A DNA stretch of 64,000 nucleotides from Pseudomonas sp. Irchel 3E13 (GCF_900187455.1 NZ_FYDX01000012.1:156402-220401); one strand, 5' to 3'; shown: positions 42,291-51,152, counted from the first letter of the stretch. The notes: generated by a model not told the origin, from the sequence alone. Program-made: numbers and translations.

Positions 42291-44159
42291 TCAGAACTGC
42301 ATCAAGTACTGACCACATTCAGCCACAGGAGGCAACGGCGTAACCTCCACCGACCCAATCATTGGGTCACAAGCCCGGGCCGTACCGGTTAGCCTGGCAA
42401 TCAACGCCTCAGGATTGTTCAGGATGTCGCGGAGCCCCAGACGGTGCAGCTGGTTTCCGATCCGGAGCATGCGGTCCCATTCGGAGTGTCCGCCTTTCTT
42501 GAACGAGACCACCCCAAAGCGTGCCAGGTAGTGCACGGCCTCCGACGGCGCCACGTCAGCGTGTGGACCATAGTACTCAAGGGCACGGTCGAGCTCGAAC
42601 TCGTAGAAGAGCTCCACCGCTTCAGCGTCCAAATCGTACTCAGTGCTCTCATTCACGTTGGTGTAGTAGACGCCGTTTTTCTTGATCACCGACTCGCAGC
42701 CGGCGGCCGCGGCTGTAACCGACCTCAGGCCCTCGTAGAAGCCGTTGAAATGCTCATCGGCGAATGGCACCTCGACCGACTTCGACACGTCCAGGTCGGA
42801 GCGTGTGAAGGCCTTGTACTCCTCTGGGATGTAGTACCGCTTGCCATCCTCAAAGATGGCCTTGTACTCGGCCAGGGCCGTGAAGGGCTTCTGGTAGCTG
42901 TACCGTGCCCACTGAAGATCGATAGCCAAGACCTCACGCATACCCAGGATCTGGAACCGCGCAGCCTCACCGGTGCGCATGGACCACTCGGCTTCATCAG
43001 CGTCGATGGTCAATGCGTAACGCAGCAGTTCGAGGCAGAAGTCAGGAGAGTAGGCGTTTGCCGCGATCTTGATGTAGCCGTTGTCGGGGTTGATCGATCG
43101 GGCAAGCCAGTTGCGGGCCGCGGGATCATAGTGCCTCGCACCCAGGTAGTTTCTGAACGCGTTCAATGGGCGCATGTGAGCGTGCTTGCCAGTCTCCTCG
43201 GCCAGCATCTGTTCCATGGACCGGTCCGTGCTCACTCGCAGGCAGCCCCAGCATCCATGACGACTGCCACAAGCAGTACGGCGCTCTACCCCACCCTCTC
43301 GCATGAACACGTTGACCATGCACTCCCCGCCGGCGGAGTCGCGGTAGATTTCGGTCAGTTGCTGAAAGTCTGAGTACGTTTCGAAGCGGCCGTTGGTAAC
43401 TCGGCCCAGGAAGGTGAAGATGTCCATGGTGGTGAAGTCCGCGATCGGACTAAGCACCCAGCTTGGCTTCTCACCCTCGCTTGCCATGTTAACCGGTTCA
43501 TAGGCGCTTTCGCCCCGAGCCTCCATGTTGCGCTCCCGCACAGCCGACTCATCGCGTCGGGTGCCGATCAGGACGATGACATCCTCCTCCTTGTAGGCCG
43601 CTCCCACCTTCTGCTTGATGACTGCCTTGATCTGTCGCTTGGTTCGGTCGAGCGGGGCCTTCTTCAGCTGTTGTTGGCATTTGGCAGAGTTGCCTGGCAG
43701 AGATGCCACAGTTCGCCCACCGATAATGCTTGCGAGCCAATTTTCAGAAAGATTCGGGCGGCACACCCATACGCGAACCGGCAAGTCCTTGGCCTTGGCG
43801 TAGGCCTTCAGTACGGAAATCTCCGTCTTACTGTATATATGTACAGATGGATTCTCCATGAGCGTGTCGCTGTTCATGACGCTCAGCTCAGGGACTTCAA
43901 AGCCAGCGGTCTTCAGCTCGCTCATCGCTCGTAAGGTGAGCGCCAGGGTTACGGAAGAATCTTTTCCGAAGGAGCACGCCACGACGAGGTGCTTGCCATT
44001 GCGGATGAGACATTTGATGACTTCGACTGCGGCTAGCACCTTCTCGTCGAACGAGCGCTCTGTCACGACGGCCGCTTCCCGAATGGTGACTGGGGTTGCT
44101 GGCTCGAAAAGGCCGGTTGGGATCAGGTGCATGTCGAAGGCTCGTTGTTGGACTGACAT
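42291..44159 (-). CDS. DndC-like PAPS-reductase-superfamily protein, 622 aa
   Basis: Near residue 62, ACSFGKDSSVTLAL is the PP-loop (SGGKDS-type) that activates substrates with ATP. Around residues 290-315 ACGSRHGCWGCLRVSTDRSM matches the Cys motif of DndC (GCW-x-C-x-V-x-x-D-x-S-M), which binds a 4Fe-4S cluster for DNA phosphorothioation. A C-terminal extension of about 250 residues is unknown. The other dnd genes are absent, so a full phosphorothioation system is unlikely; other nucleic-acid sulphur or ATP-pyrophosphatase chemistry is possible. Divergent from the related gene at 44401. Confidence 0.7.
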   Translation of the reverse strand: MSVQQRAFDMHLIPTGLFEPATPVTIREAAVVTERSFDEKVLAAVEVIKCLIRNGKHLVVACSFGKDSSVTLALTLRAMSELKTAGFEVPELSVMNSDTLMENPSVHIYSKTEISVLKAYAKAKDLPVRVWVCRPNLSENWLASIIGGRTVASLPGNSAKCQQQLKKAPLDRTKRQIKAVIKQKVGAAYKEEDVIVLIGTRRDESAVRERNMEARGESAYEPVNMASEGEKPSWVLSPIADFTTMDIFTFLGRVTNGRFETYSDFQQLTEIYRDSAGGECMVNVFMREGGVERRTACGSRHGCWGCLRVSTDRSMEQMLAEETGKHAHMRPLNAFRNYLGARHYDPAARNWLARSINPDNGYIKIAANAYSPDFCLELLRYALTIDADEAEWSMRTGEAARFQILGMREVLAIDLQWARYSYQKPFTALAEYKAIFEDGKRYYIPEEYKAFTRSDLDVSKSVEVPFADEHFNGFYEGLRSVTAAAAGCESVIKKNGVYYTNVNESTEYDLDAEAVELFYEFELDRALEYYGPHADVAPSEAVHYLARFGVVSFKKGGHSEWDRMLRIGNQLHRLGLRDILNNPEALIARLTGTARACDPMIGSVEVTPLPPVAECGQYLMQF

Positions 44160-44400
44160 CCTCAAATTACCGTCGATCCCAAATCTGCAACCTCCACCAC
44201 ACCCGGCCTGGGCGAATTAGCTTTCGCATCTGGTTGTAATGGGCTGAGCGTTGTACACAGACGCTCCATTCCTGGTAGCGACTTGGGCCGTGGGACAAGG
44301 ATCTGGTCGGCCGCCAACTTGCATTCTCGAAGCTGCGTGAGACGCTGAATCCATTACGAAACACGGGCAGTGCACGCTGCTCTTACCTGAGGATGCAGGA

Positions 44401-45204
44401 ATGGAATTTCAGCAGCAGCGTATGCTTTTCGAAGATGAACTCGATGCTCGCGCCGCATGGGAATCTGAGGTTGACCGTCTGATCGGTAGTGGTGCGCTGT
44501 TTGTAGCGAACCATTCGGGCGGCAAGGATTCCCAGGTACAACTGATCCGCCTCCTTGAGCGCGTGCCAGCAAACCAGCTGGTTGTGGTTCATGCGTCGCT
44601 TGGGCCGATGGAATGGCCGGGGGCCATGGAGCTGGCTCGCGACCAGGCTGCTGCTGCAGACCTGCCTTTCATCGTCGCCAAGGCCGGCAAGACCCTGTTG
44701 GAAATGGTTGAACGGCGGTTTGAAAGCCGACCCGAGGTACCTAGCTGGCCGTCAGCATCGACCCGACAATGCACCAGCGATTTGAAACGTGGGCCTATTC
44801 AGCGGGAAGTGCGGCGTTACGCGAAAGCCAATGGCTTCAAGACGATCGTAAACTGCTTGGGGCTTCGCGCCCAGGAGTCGCCAAACCGTGCTAAACGTAC
44901 GGTCTTCAGTCGCATGGGTATCAGCAACTCTGTGCTCACCTGGTACGAGTGGTTGCCAGTTCATGACATGCGCACCACTGAGGTTTTCGAAGCGATTGCT
45001 GCGGCTGGACAGCAACCCCATTACGCCTACGCCCTCGGTAATGATCGACTGTCCTGCGTTTTCTGCGTGATGGCATCCAAGCCAGACTTGCGGAATGGGC
45101 GAGCTCAACACCCTGAGTTGTTCGAGCAATACGTCGCACTGGAGCAGCGTACGGGCTACACCATGCACATGAACCGCATCCCTCTCCTTGAACTGACGGC
45201 ATGA
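44401..45204 (+). CDS. PAPS-reductase-family protein, 267 aa
   Basis: NHSGGKDSQVQLIRLL (residues about 38-54) is the PP-loop. ARDQAAAADLPFIVAK and CTSDLKRGPIQREVRRYAK match the PAPS-reductase-like phage family. LSCVFCVMAS near the end gives a C-x-x-C that may bind a cluster or metal. It probably activates an adenylate-type substrate, but sulphate reduction is unlikely without reductase partners. ATG 44401 has TGAGGA upstream; stop overlaps the 47-aa gene by four bases. Confidence 0.75.
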   Translation: MEFQQQRMLFEDELDARAAWESEVDRLIGSGALFVANHSGGKDSQVQLIRLLERVPANQLVVVHASLGPMEWPGAMELARDQAAAADLPFIVAKAGKTLLEMVERRFESRPEVPSWPSASTRQCTSDLKRGPIQREVRRYAKANGFKTIVNCLGLRAQESPNRAKRTVFSRMGISNSVLTWYEWLPVHDMRTTEVFEAIAAAGQQPHYAYALGNDRLSCVFCVMASKPDLRNGRAQHPELFEQYVALEQRTGYTMHMNRIPLLELTA

Positions 45205-45344
45205 GGCCCTTCACGGGAAAGGCCCAGCTGCTCAAGCGCTGCACTTGGAGCGAATCCCGCGGCAGTGCCGTGGATCACCGCATCATGGCTGCCGCCCGCA
45301 AGCTGCAGGATGCTTCGAGCCGAACCGGCTACGTGCGACGCTGA
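45201..45344 (+). CDS. Small basic protein, 47 aa
   Basis: Starts on the ATGA overlap with the PAPS-reductase-like gene and encodes a basic protein beginning MRPFTGKAQLLKRCTW and ending at a TGA (45342). Coupled translation supports it. Function unknown. Confidence 0.5.
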   Translation: MRPFTGKAQLLKRCTWSESRGSAVDHRIMAAARKLQDASSRTGYVRR

Positions 45345-45375
45345 GCTCCACCCACCCTAGATCGAGGCCGCCGCC

Positions 45376-45600
45376 ATGCCCCTGATTGACACCGATCAGC
45401 TGAAAGCCGCCCATGCTGCCTGGATGCAAGCGTCGGCCGCGTACAGCCAGGCCGCGCGGGTCATGAGTGAGGCCCAGGCGCAGCGCGACCGCCCAGCCTC
45501 GGAGGCGGCCTACCAGCAAGCCCTCGAGGCGCACGACGAGTGGCACGACCGCAGCCAGGAGCTGTGCCACCTGGTCGGACGCCTGCTGGCCGAGCCCTGA
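45376..45600 (+). CDS. Hypothetical helical protein, 74 aa
   Basis: A single long amphipathic helix pair (AAWMQASAAYSQAARVMSEA) preceded by the recurrent CCACCC-GATCGAGG spacer. No family recognised. First of a set of small genes in the same direction. Confidence 0.6.
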   Translation: MPLIDTDQLKAAHAAWMQASAAYSQAARVMSEAQAQRDRPASEAAYQQALEAHDEWHDRSQELCHLVGRLLAEP

Positions 45601-45676
45601 GGGTTACCGTAACGAACCGCCCAGAAGCCCCAACCCGCCACGCGTGCCGGCCTAACTACTACAAGGAGCTCCACCC

Positions 45677-45916
45677 ATGCCCACCTTCACCGACGAGCAA
45701 CAGCGCATCGTCAACCGCCTGGATCGCGCTTTCAAGGACGCCAAGAAGGCCGGGCTGGCCCTGCGCGTTTATGATGGTGCGGTGCTGATGCTGTGCGAGG
45801 ACGCGTTAAACGATCCGCGCTATGGCGACTTTGGGTCTGTGGGTGGCGAATGGTTCGAGGAGTGCACCACTCGCATTGCCTTGGGCCTGAACGCCGATGG
45901 CGGCGCCGGCCGTTGA
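45677..45916 (+). CDS. Hypothetical protein, 79 aa
   Basis: Strong AAGGAG upstream of ATG 45677. Small mixed protein (QQRIVNRLDRAFKDAKKAG) found next to similar small ORFs. Possibly distantly related to the 64-aa protein at 9400. Function unknown. Confidence 0.6.
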   Translation: MPTFTDEQQRIVNRLDRAFKDAKKAGLALRVYDGAVLMLCEDALNDPRYGDFGSVGGEWFEECTTRIALGLNADGGAGR

Positions 45917-45992
45917 ACTGAATCCCCACCCTACTTTATGGCGAGGAACCCGCCGTCGCTGACGCGGCCGCGCCTGACAGGAGAATCACCGC

Positions 45993-46184
45993 ATGGCCAG
46001 CCTGACCACCTCACAGATTCACGCCGTCGGCGAATGGTGCGCCGAACGTGGCATGCTGCCGCAGCGGATCGACGCCGCCGATATCAAGGCCGCATGTGCC
46101 AGCCTGGGCATTGCCCTGGTCGCTGCGCTTAGCCAGCACGAAGTGGAGGCGATCAGCGACGTGTGCGAGGACGCCACCGCGTAG
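45993..46184 (+). CDS. Hypothetical protein, 63 aa
   Basis: CAGGAG precedes the ATG. Small helical protein (TTSQIHAVGEWCAERGM) resembling a short SAM- or HTH-like bundle. No further assignment. Confidence 0.55.
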   Translation: MASLTTSQIHAVGEWCAERGMLPQRIDAADIKAACASLGIALVAALSQHEVEAISDVCEDATA

Positions 46185-46255
46185 TGGATCTTGAGGGTGG
46201 CACCCTGCGCTGCGTACCGACTGGCCCATACCCATTCACGAAAATTGCTCGTTGC

Positions 46256-46339
46256 ACCTAAGCCCCGGCGCAGTCCAAACCGGGGCGAAGGACGTAAAGG
46301 GCGCCCCTTTGGGGCTCATTTCCTAGAAGGAGAGATGAC
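46256..46339 (+). promoter_or_regulatory. Two-hairpin leader, copy F
   Basis: CCTAAGCCCCG-N11-CGGGGC hairpin, core GAAGGACGTAAAGGG, second hairpin GCCCC-TTT-GGGGC, and AGAAGGAGAG as ribosome-binding site before ATG 46340. Here the second stem is a completely different but perfectly paired sequence, evidence that structure is conserved. Confidence 0.65.
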
Positions 46340-46588
46340 ATGACTTTGAGCAATCACCAGCAGGCTCATGTGGCTAAGGTATTCCCTGAGTGCCGCGAAC
46401 AGATGGAGATGTACCTGGAAGAGCGCGTGGAGGTTGTCGTTTATCTTCAGAACGAATGCGGTGTCGATGTCCCGCCGTTTGCCGTAGCGCCCAAGGACAA
46501 CCAGGAGTTCTGGATCGGTTGCTGGGACACTGCTGAAGAGGCAGCGAAAGAAGCCATTGCTCTTGGCCTAAAGGTTGTCACGAACTGA
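46340..46588 (+). CDS. Hypothetical protein, 82 aa
   Basis: Acidic, alpha/beta protein following leader F, with AAGGAG nine bases upstream. No recognised family. Two Cys and several Trp (FWIGCWD). Confidence 0.6.
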   Translation: MTLSNHQQAHVAKVFPECREQMEMYLEERVEVVVYLQNECGVDVPPFAVAPKDNQEFWIGCWDTAEEAAKEAIALGLKVVTN

Positions 46589-46605
46589 TCTCGGAACCCG
46601 CGGTA

Positions 46606-46692
46606 CCGCCCAAGCCCAGCCCACGCGCTGGGCCGAGCCCGTAGAAGGGCGCCGTACTGTGCCCATCCTACCGAAACCTAAGGGACGCAACC
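46606..46692 (+). promoter_or_regulatory. Two-hairpin leader, copy G
   Basis: CCCAAGCCCAGC-N6-GCTGGGC hairpin, core CGAGCCCGTAGAAGGG, second hairpin GGGCGC-N6-GTGCCC, then AAGGGA before ATG 46693. Confidence 0.65.
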
Positions 46693-47226
46693 ATGCCGCT
46701 TGACGAAACCAACCAAGCCGAATTCGATGAACTGCACACGCAGATCCATGACGCAATCCACGCTGACCATGAGGTTCGTTGGATGCAGACAGTAGGCGGT
46801 TTCTCGGGGCGGCGCATGCCCGAGCAAGGCATGTTCGTGAAAACGGGACCGCATGGTGGATCGCTGCGCGGCTCTATCGGCTGGGTTGCCCAAGTGCGTC
46901 TGAAACAGGGCCAGTTCGGTTCAGACAACTACATTTTGTGTCACGCCGGCGACGGCGGGTGGTTGATGCAGCATTCAAACAACGTTTTCTATCCGCTCAC
47001 GCCTGCGGAAGTTGATCTGGTCCGACCATTTTTTGCTGATCGTCTGCCAGAGAACGAAGATTTCAGTCATGGCTATACCCTTGGCAGCGAAGGAACTCGA
47101 GCCTTTGGCTTCCTGGTCGAACCGCCTGAGGGGTTTGAGACTCGCGGTGGCGAGGGTGCCCGGATGCGGATGACCACCATCGACGCCGATGGGAGCAAAA
47201 CCGTTACTGACACTGTTTTCCTGTAG
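46693..47226 (+). CDS. Hypothetical protein, 177 aa
   Basis: Soluble protein with Gly-rich strands (GGFSGRRMPEQGMFVKTGPH); no family recognised. Located right after leader G. The next gene starts seven bases later. Confidence 0.6.
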   Translation: MPLDETNQAEFDELHTQIHDAIHADHEVRWMQTVGGFSGRRMPEQGMFVKTGPHGGSLRGSIGWVAQVRLKQGQFGSDNYILCHAGDGGWLMQHSNNVFYPLTPAEVDLVRPFFADRLPENEDFSHGYTLGSEGTRAFGFLVEPPEGFETRGGEGARMRMTTIDADGSKTVTDTVFL

Positions 47227-47233
47227 GAAGCCC

Positions 47234-47377
47234 ATGCGATACGTACTCAGCGTTGTGCGCCACTACCTGGCCGGAAAACTCACCACCGAGCACGCCTTAT
47301 ATGCCCTTCGCGAACGACCTGTGGCCGTGGCCAGCAAAGGCAAAACTTGGGTCATCGACCCTGACTTCAAGGTGTGA
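47234..47377 (+). CDS. Small hypothetical protein, 47 aa
   Basis: ATG 47234 with AGGAAG. Sequence begins MRYVLSVVRHYLAGKLTTEH; probably a small helical protein translated with its neighbours. Function unknown. Confidence 0.5.
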   Translation: MRYVLSVVRHYLAGKLTTEHALYALRERPVAVASKGKTWVIDPDFKV

Positions 47378-47390
47378 GGATAACGTGAAC

Positions 47391-47699
47391 ATGCCGCGGG
47401 AAATGCCGCTACCGATGCGCCTGGCCTGTCTCTTGCCGACCAATATGGCACCGCGCACCGCAAAAATGGTGCGGTCCTATCGCCTGAAACTGTCGCTGGC
47501 GCAACTGGCCCCGAATAAATTCCACTTCGATTCCGAATACAGCCAGGCGATGGGCTATCTCAAGGCGATGGACGATGCGGAAATCATTGATTGGGACACA
47601 TGGAAGGAGCTGCTGGACGAAGCTGTGGCTTTGCTTCGTAGTTGGCGAGCTCCGTCTCCCCCTGACGAATTAGAGGAAAAATCGCATGACCACCAGTAA
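47391..47699 (+). CDS. Hypothetical protein, 102 aa
   Basis: ATG 47391 (GTG 47385 is an alternative) after GAGGA. Helical acidic C-terminus. It overlaps the next gene by 14 bases. No family recognised. Confidence 0.55.
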   Translation: MPREMPLPMRLACLLPTNMAPRTAKMVRSYRLKLSLAQLAPNKFHFDSEYSQAMGYLKAMDDAEIIDWDTWKELLDEAVALLRSWRAPSPPDELEEKSHDHQ

Positions 47700-48060
47700 T
47701 CCCGTTCCGCCCTATATCGGCCGTGTGCCGCTGGTAGGGGGCTTTTATGCCGCCGGGTGCACCCTTTGCGGGTGGGTCGGCAGTTCTGAAGAGCTTACCG
47801 ACGACTGCCAGTGCACGCGGAGTGTTGGTGACCGTTATTGTCTGGGCGATACCGACGAGATTGGTACCGAGCGTCTGCTGGCAATCATCCAGGCAATGGC
47901 TGAACTGAAGCAGGATGCTACTCGCTTCCGATTCATTGTCGACTGCCCGATCCGCGAAGCGGTTGCAATTAGCCGGAAAGCGAATGACCCGACGTTCGAC
48001 CTGACTGCGGAGTGCGATCGTTTGATTGAGAAAACCGCGTTTACAAGCAGCAGTGCCTGA
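47686..48060 (+). CDS. Cys-rich plasmid/phage-type hypothetical protein, 124 aa, possibly truncated by frameshift
   Basis: The N-terminal part (IGRVPLVGGFYAAGCTLCGWVG and later CQCTRSVGDRYCLG) is a conserved-looking Cys region that could hold zinc. Frame stops at 48060, but another frame continues from about 48036 to a TAA at 48240-48242 with protein-like sequence (PQGDPGANEDGPRTLLDLV, EMLVVVETMAQLVPEYQF). A one-base indel near 48036 may have cut off about 60 residues. An independent second small gene is the alternative. Confidence 0.55.
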   Translation: MTTSNPVPPYIGRVPLVGGFYAAGCTLCGWVGSSEELTDDCQCTRSVGDRYCLGDTDEIGTERLLAIIQAMAELKQDATRFRFIVDCPIREAVAISRKANDPTFDLTAECDRLIEKTAFTSSSA

Positions 48061-48242
48061 CACCGGAAAGCCATGACGGCCTGTTACCTCAAGGTGATCC
48101 CGGGGCCAATGAAGATGGGCCGCGGACTTTGCTCGACCTGGTGAAAGGTTCTGCCGGCCAGCGTGCTCCAGAGTCGGAGATGCTTGTCGTGGTCGAAACG
48201 ATGGCCCAGTTGGTCCCTGAATACCAGTTCCCCTGGAAGTAA

Positions 48243-49620
48243 ACGGAAACCGCCGCTCAGTTGCAATCAAGCTGACGGAGCCTCACTCTTGCGCCGACAA
48301 GTCGGGCTACTCACCAGGTACACCCAAGACCCGCCCCAAGGGTTGTCCAGGGTGTTCTGGTGCTGACCCGCCACCCAGGCCAGCATGGGGTGAGCGCCAC
48401 AACAGCCTCATGAAAAAATGCTGCCCCACGCGGAAGAATTTTTTCACCTCTCAGCGAGAACTCCTCCGTCACCACGGTCAATCCACAGCATCCTGGTAGG
48501 TCAGTTCGTCATTGTTCAGGAAGCGTTCCTTCTTGACATGGGCGTCCTGGATGGCCTGGGAGTTGTTCTGAATTGGCTTCCCACTGATCAGTGCCTCCAT
48601 CGACGATAGGGCTAGGTCTGACTTGGTTCCTGTTGCCGGCCAAGCCGAGCAGCAGGAACCGGTGGTGGCCTGATCAGCCAGCGACTGCGCCGACTACCCA
48701 GTGGGGATCCCCCGCGGCTCAACCGGGGGGGCTGGCGCTGACATTCGGTACCGGGTCAGATGCGGACGGGGCAGGCTTGAGCTGGTACGGGGTCCGTCAA
48801 CGGCACAACGGGCGTAGTGACCAGAGGCCGCCAACTGCAGCCTGCCCCGCTTCATCCACCAGTAGCCATTCCATCTCGCTGACGGACAAGGTACAGAACG
48901 TACGGCTGAGCTTGAGATGGTACTGCTCGGTACCGGGATGAACATGAACAGAGCGGCCCCAATCTGAGCCTTCACTTGCCCGAGAGTGACCGTCGTTGAG
49001 CCGGGGTCCACCCAGCACCTTCATCACAAGGCCGAGGTTGACCCGACGCCACTTAGGCAGAAGGGGGAATCATGTCCTATGCGGACGATGCGCCTCAGTT
49101 GACACCAGCTCACCTGTTCAACGCCACTCTGGAACCCTCCACGCCTCGACGTTGCTCAATGTTCGGTCGGCTTCACAGCCAGGCATGGTTGCGCTCAGCT
49201 TTGTACCGTTCGGCCAACGTAGCACCCCAGGTTCCAATCGCGTTGGTAGCCTGTCGCACCTGTTGCAACGCGGATTCTGCCATCGCCTTCTCTTGTCCTG
49301 TTCGGACGGTCGTTTTCGGGCGCTGCACTTTTATGGAGGCGTGCGCAGACTCTCCTTCAGCCGAAAGAAGAACCTTCTGGAGCAAGGGCAACGCAACCTG
49401 CCACTCTGGCCGTCACCGCAAAGGCTGGTGATGCTGGCCTGAACGCCGGCATTGTCGCTTTCTGACACTGGAGCTTTTCTGCTTGTGCCCGGGTTGTGCA
49501 CCAAGCGCTCCGCCAGATCGGGCTCAATCCTGGTGCCATGTCCCTTGTGACTGGCCTGGCAAACTCGCCCTCAACGCGTCCGACATTCACTCGCAGCACT
49601 GCGTCCGCCAGACAGGCCAT
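48243..49620 (-). pseudogene. Decayed region with traces of a helicase-like gene
   Basis: No intact gene spans this 1.4 kb. On the minus strand, fragments read like one broken protein: a coiled-coil stretch at about 49391-49173 (LQKVLLSAEGESAHASIKVQ and EKAMAESALQQVRQATNAIG), then at about 49027-48797 EMEWLLVDEAGQAAVGGLW, which resembles the DEAG-box region of a superfamily 1 helicase (WLLVDEAGQA). Stops and frame changes separate them. The helicase reading is tentative. Confidence 0.35.
48478..48600 (-). CDS. Possible small protein, 40 aa
   Basis: Minus-strand frame MEALISGKPIQNNSQAIQDAH ending QDAVD with TGA at 48478. The frame remains open and protein-like for about 40 codons further upstream with no start, so this could instead be the last piece of the decayed gene. 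No clear ribosome-binding site. Confidence 0.3.
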   Translation of the reverse strand: MEALISGKPIQNNSQAIQDAHVKKERFLNNDELTYQDAVD

Positions 49621-49823
49621 TGATGCCGCTTGCCAACGTCCAATTACGACCAGGGAGGGATGCGCTTAGTGACTACCTTTCTGACGCTTTCACCCGCTCG
49701 GGCTCTTACAAGCGGTCAAGCAGATGTGGACAGCACCAGGCGGCCTGCCACCTCGTGTGCCTATCATCTTGGGAGCGCAGAGAGCACCGAACCTCAGATC
49801 CGCTCCTGCGGAGCGGAGGCGGG

Positions 49824-49840
49824 GAGAATTAAACTGTCGC
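49824..49840. repeat. Inverted repeat, left copy
   Basis: GAGAATTAAACTGTCGC; the reverse complement, with one extra A, recurs at 51173-51190, and a third direct copy at 60459-60476. It faces the right copy across the CoiA-like gene. Confidence 0.55.
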
Positions 49841-49877
49841 AACCAGCAGGTATGGCACGATGCAACGGTTCAGCCCG

Positions 49878-51059
49878 TCACGCCTGTGCAATCGCTGACC
49901 TGAGCGGGTAGATGAATTCATCCTTCCACCTACGCTCAGACATTACAGACTCAACCCAGCAATCCTTTCTGTACACTCTCCAGCACGATTTGACGGTAAG
50001 AACAGAACGCGCATCGACGGTGGTGGCGACTGGGACTGGGCACATCAACAGTGCCACCCCTTTGGGTAAACCCCGCGTCAGCGGTTCAGGCGTACTGGCG
50101 CAGGCCGGGCAGCTATAGCTGCGCTCCCATACCCGAATGCCAGTTTCCAAGCTTCCAAATCGCCCGTAGCGATGCCAGACCTTGGATGGCTGTCCAATTC
50201 CAACACCATATTTCTCGGCGCTAGCTTTCACGGAAGACATGCCCAGGTCGAAATATCTTTCCACGGCCCTCATTCTGGCTGTAGCTAGAAGCCCTTTGCC
50301 AACCTTGCTAGTACTAAAGCAGCTGATGAACATTGGTGCTGTCTCCCCAGAGATTCTGTTGAGAAGCAAAACGGAACCGAACGGGTAGAGCCACCTGCCC
50401 CCGCATGCACAGTTCACGAGTAATGCAACTGGCCTGGCAGGCGTTTTCTGATACTGCAACAAGTCATCGAAGAATGCTTGGCCACGACACACAGCGCTAG
50501 CTATAACGGCTGCATCCTGGGGCGTGTTTGCGACGAAGACGGGGTTGCTCCGTGCCAGATCTTCGGAGATTACGCCCGTCTGGCCGGCACTGCCGAATAT
50601 CCATAGCGTAGGAACACCAGACCGATTGCGTTGCTCAGTACGCTCGTATGTCCGCTGCGCTGACTGAGTCGAAATCTGTACCTCTATTGCTAGGCGCGGA
50701 GCGAAGGCTGAGTCGCCAACAAGGATGTCAGCTCGCCAATCGTCTAAACCGTCTTCAAGCTCGGCTGGAATGCCTAGCTCGACCAGTGCTTTATAGATGG
50801 CCACCTTCATGGCGATGTGTTCTGGGCTTTCAGTGTTCGTATAGCCTTCTGGGCTCTCCCCAGGGAAATGGGAAAAGTACCTGGTGATGCCGCCATTCCA
50901 TCTACGAGTTTTGGCCTGCGCAGGAAGTTTCGTATCCGGCATGAGCACCTGGCGGCATTTCGACAGCTTCACTACTTTCTTCCAGTCTTCATCGCTAAGC
51001 ACAGACGCCACAGTGCGGCAGCCGTCCACTAAGCCCACGCATGCCAAGCCAACCTCCAT
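49878..51059 (-). CDS. CoiA-like competence-family nuclease, 393 aa
   Basis: The middle (about 80-165) matches the CoiA-like nuclease domain: HIAMKVAIYKALVELGI, then DWRADILVGD, LAIEVQIS and RTEQRNRSGVPTLWIFG. The D and E-x-Q arrangement is the PD-(D/E)xK catalytic core; the ordering (helix, D, EVQ, RT..Y/R, LWI) is typical. The first 40 residues and C-terminal 200 residues (with CACGG, CPAC and further Cys) are extra and may bind zinc. A DNA-end nuclease is inferred. The gene is enclosed by inverted copies of the GAGAATTAAAACTGTCGC repeat. Confidence 0.7.
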   Translation of the reverse strand: MEVGLACVGLVDGCRTVASVLSDEDWKKVVKLSKCRQVLMPDTKLPAQAKTRRWNGGITRYFSHFPGESPEGYTNTESPEHIAMKVAIYKALVELGIPAELEDGLDDWRADILVGDSAFAPRLAIEVQISTQSAQRTYERTEQRNRSGVPTLWIFGSAGQTGVISEDLARSNPVFVANTPQDAAVIASAVCRGQAFFDDLLQYQKTPARPVALLVNCACGGRWLYPFGSVLLLNRISGETAPMFISCFSTSKVGKGLLATARMRAVERYFDLGMSSVKASAEKYGVGIGQPSKVWHRYGRFGSLETGIRVWERSYSCPACASTPEPLTRGLPKGVALLMCPVPVATTVDARSVLTVKSCWRVYRKDCWVESVMSERRWKDEFIYPLRSAIAQA

Positions 51060-51152
51060 GTCACAAAGACGCAGTTAAGATTCAGAGCGCCAGAATCTGT
51101 GCCTTAGCCACCTGAACCGTCTGTCAGAAGCGAAGCCTGGGACAGCCAGCCT

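Noticed and set aside
42444-43373. 309-codon plus-strand frame opposite the DndC-like gene
   Set aside because: Antisense shadow; the minus strand has the PP-loop and Cys-cluster motifs.
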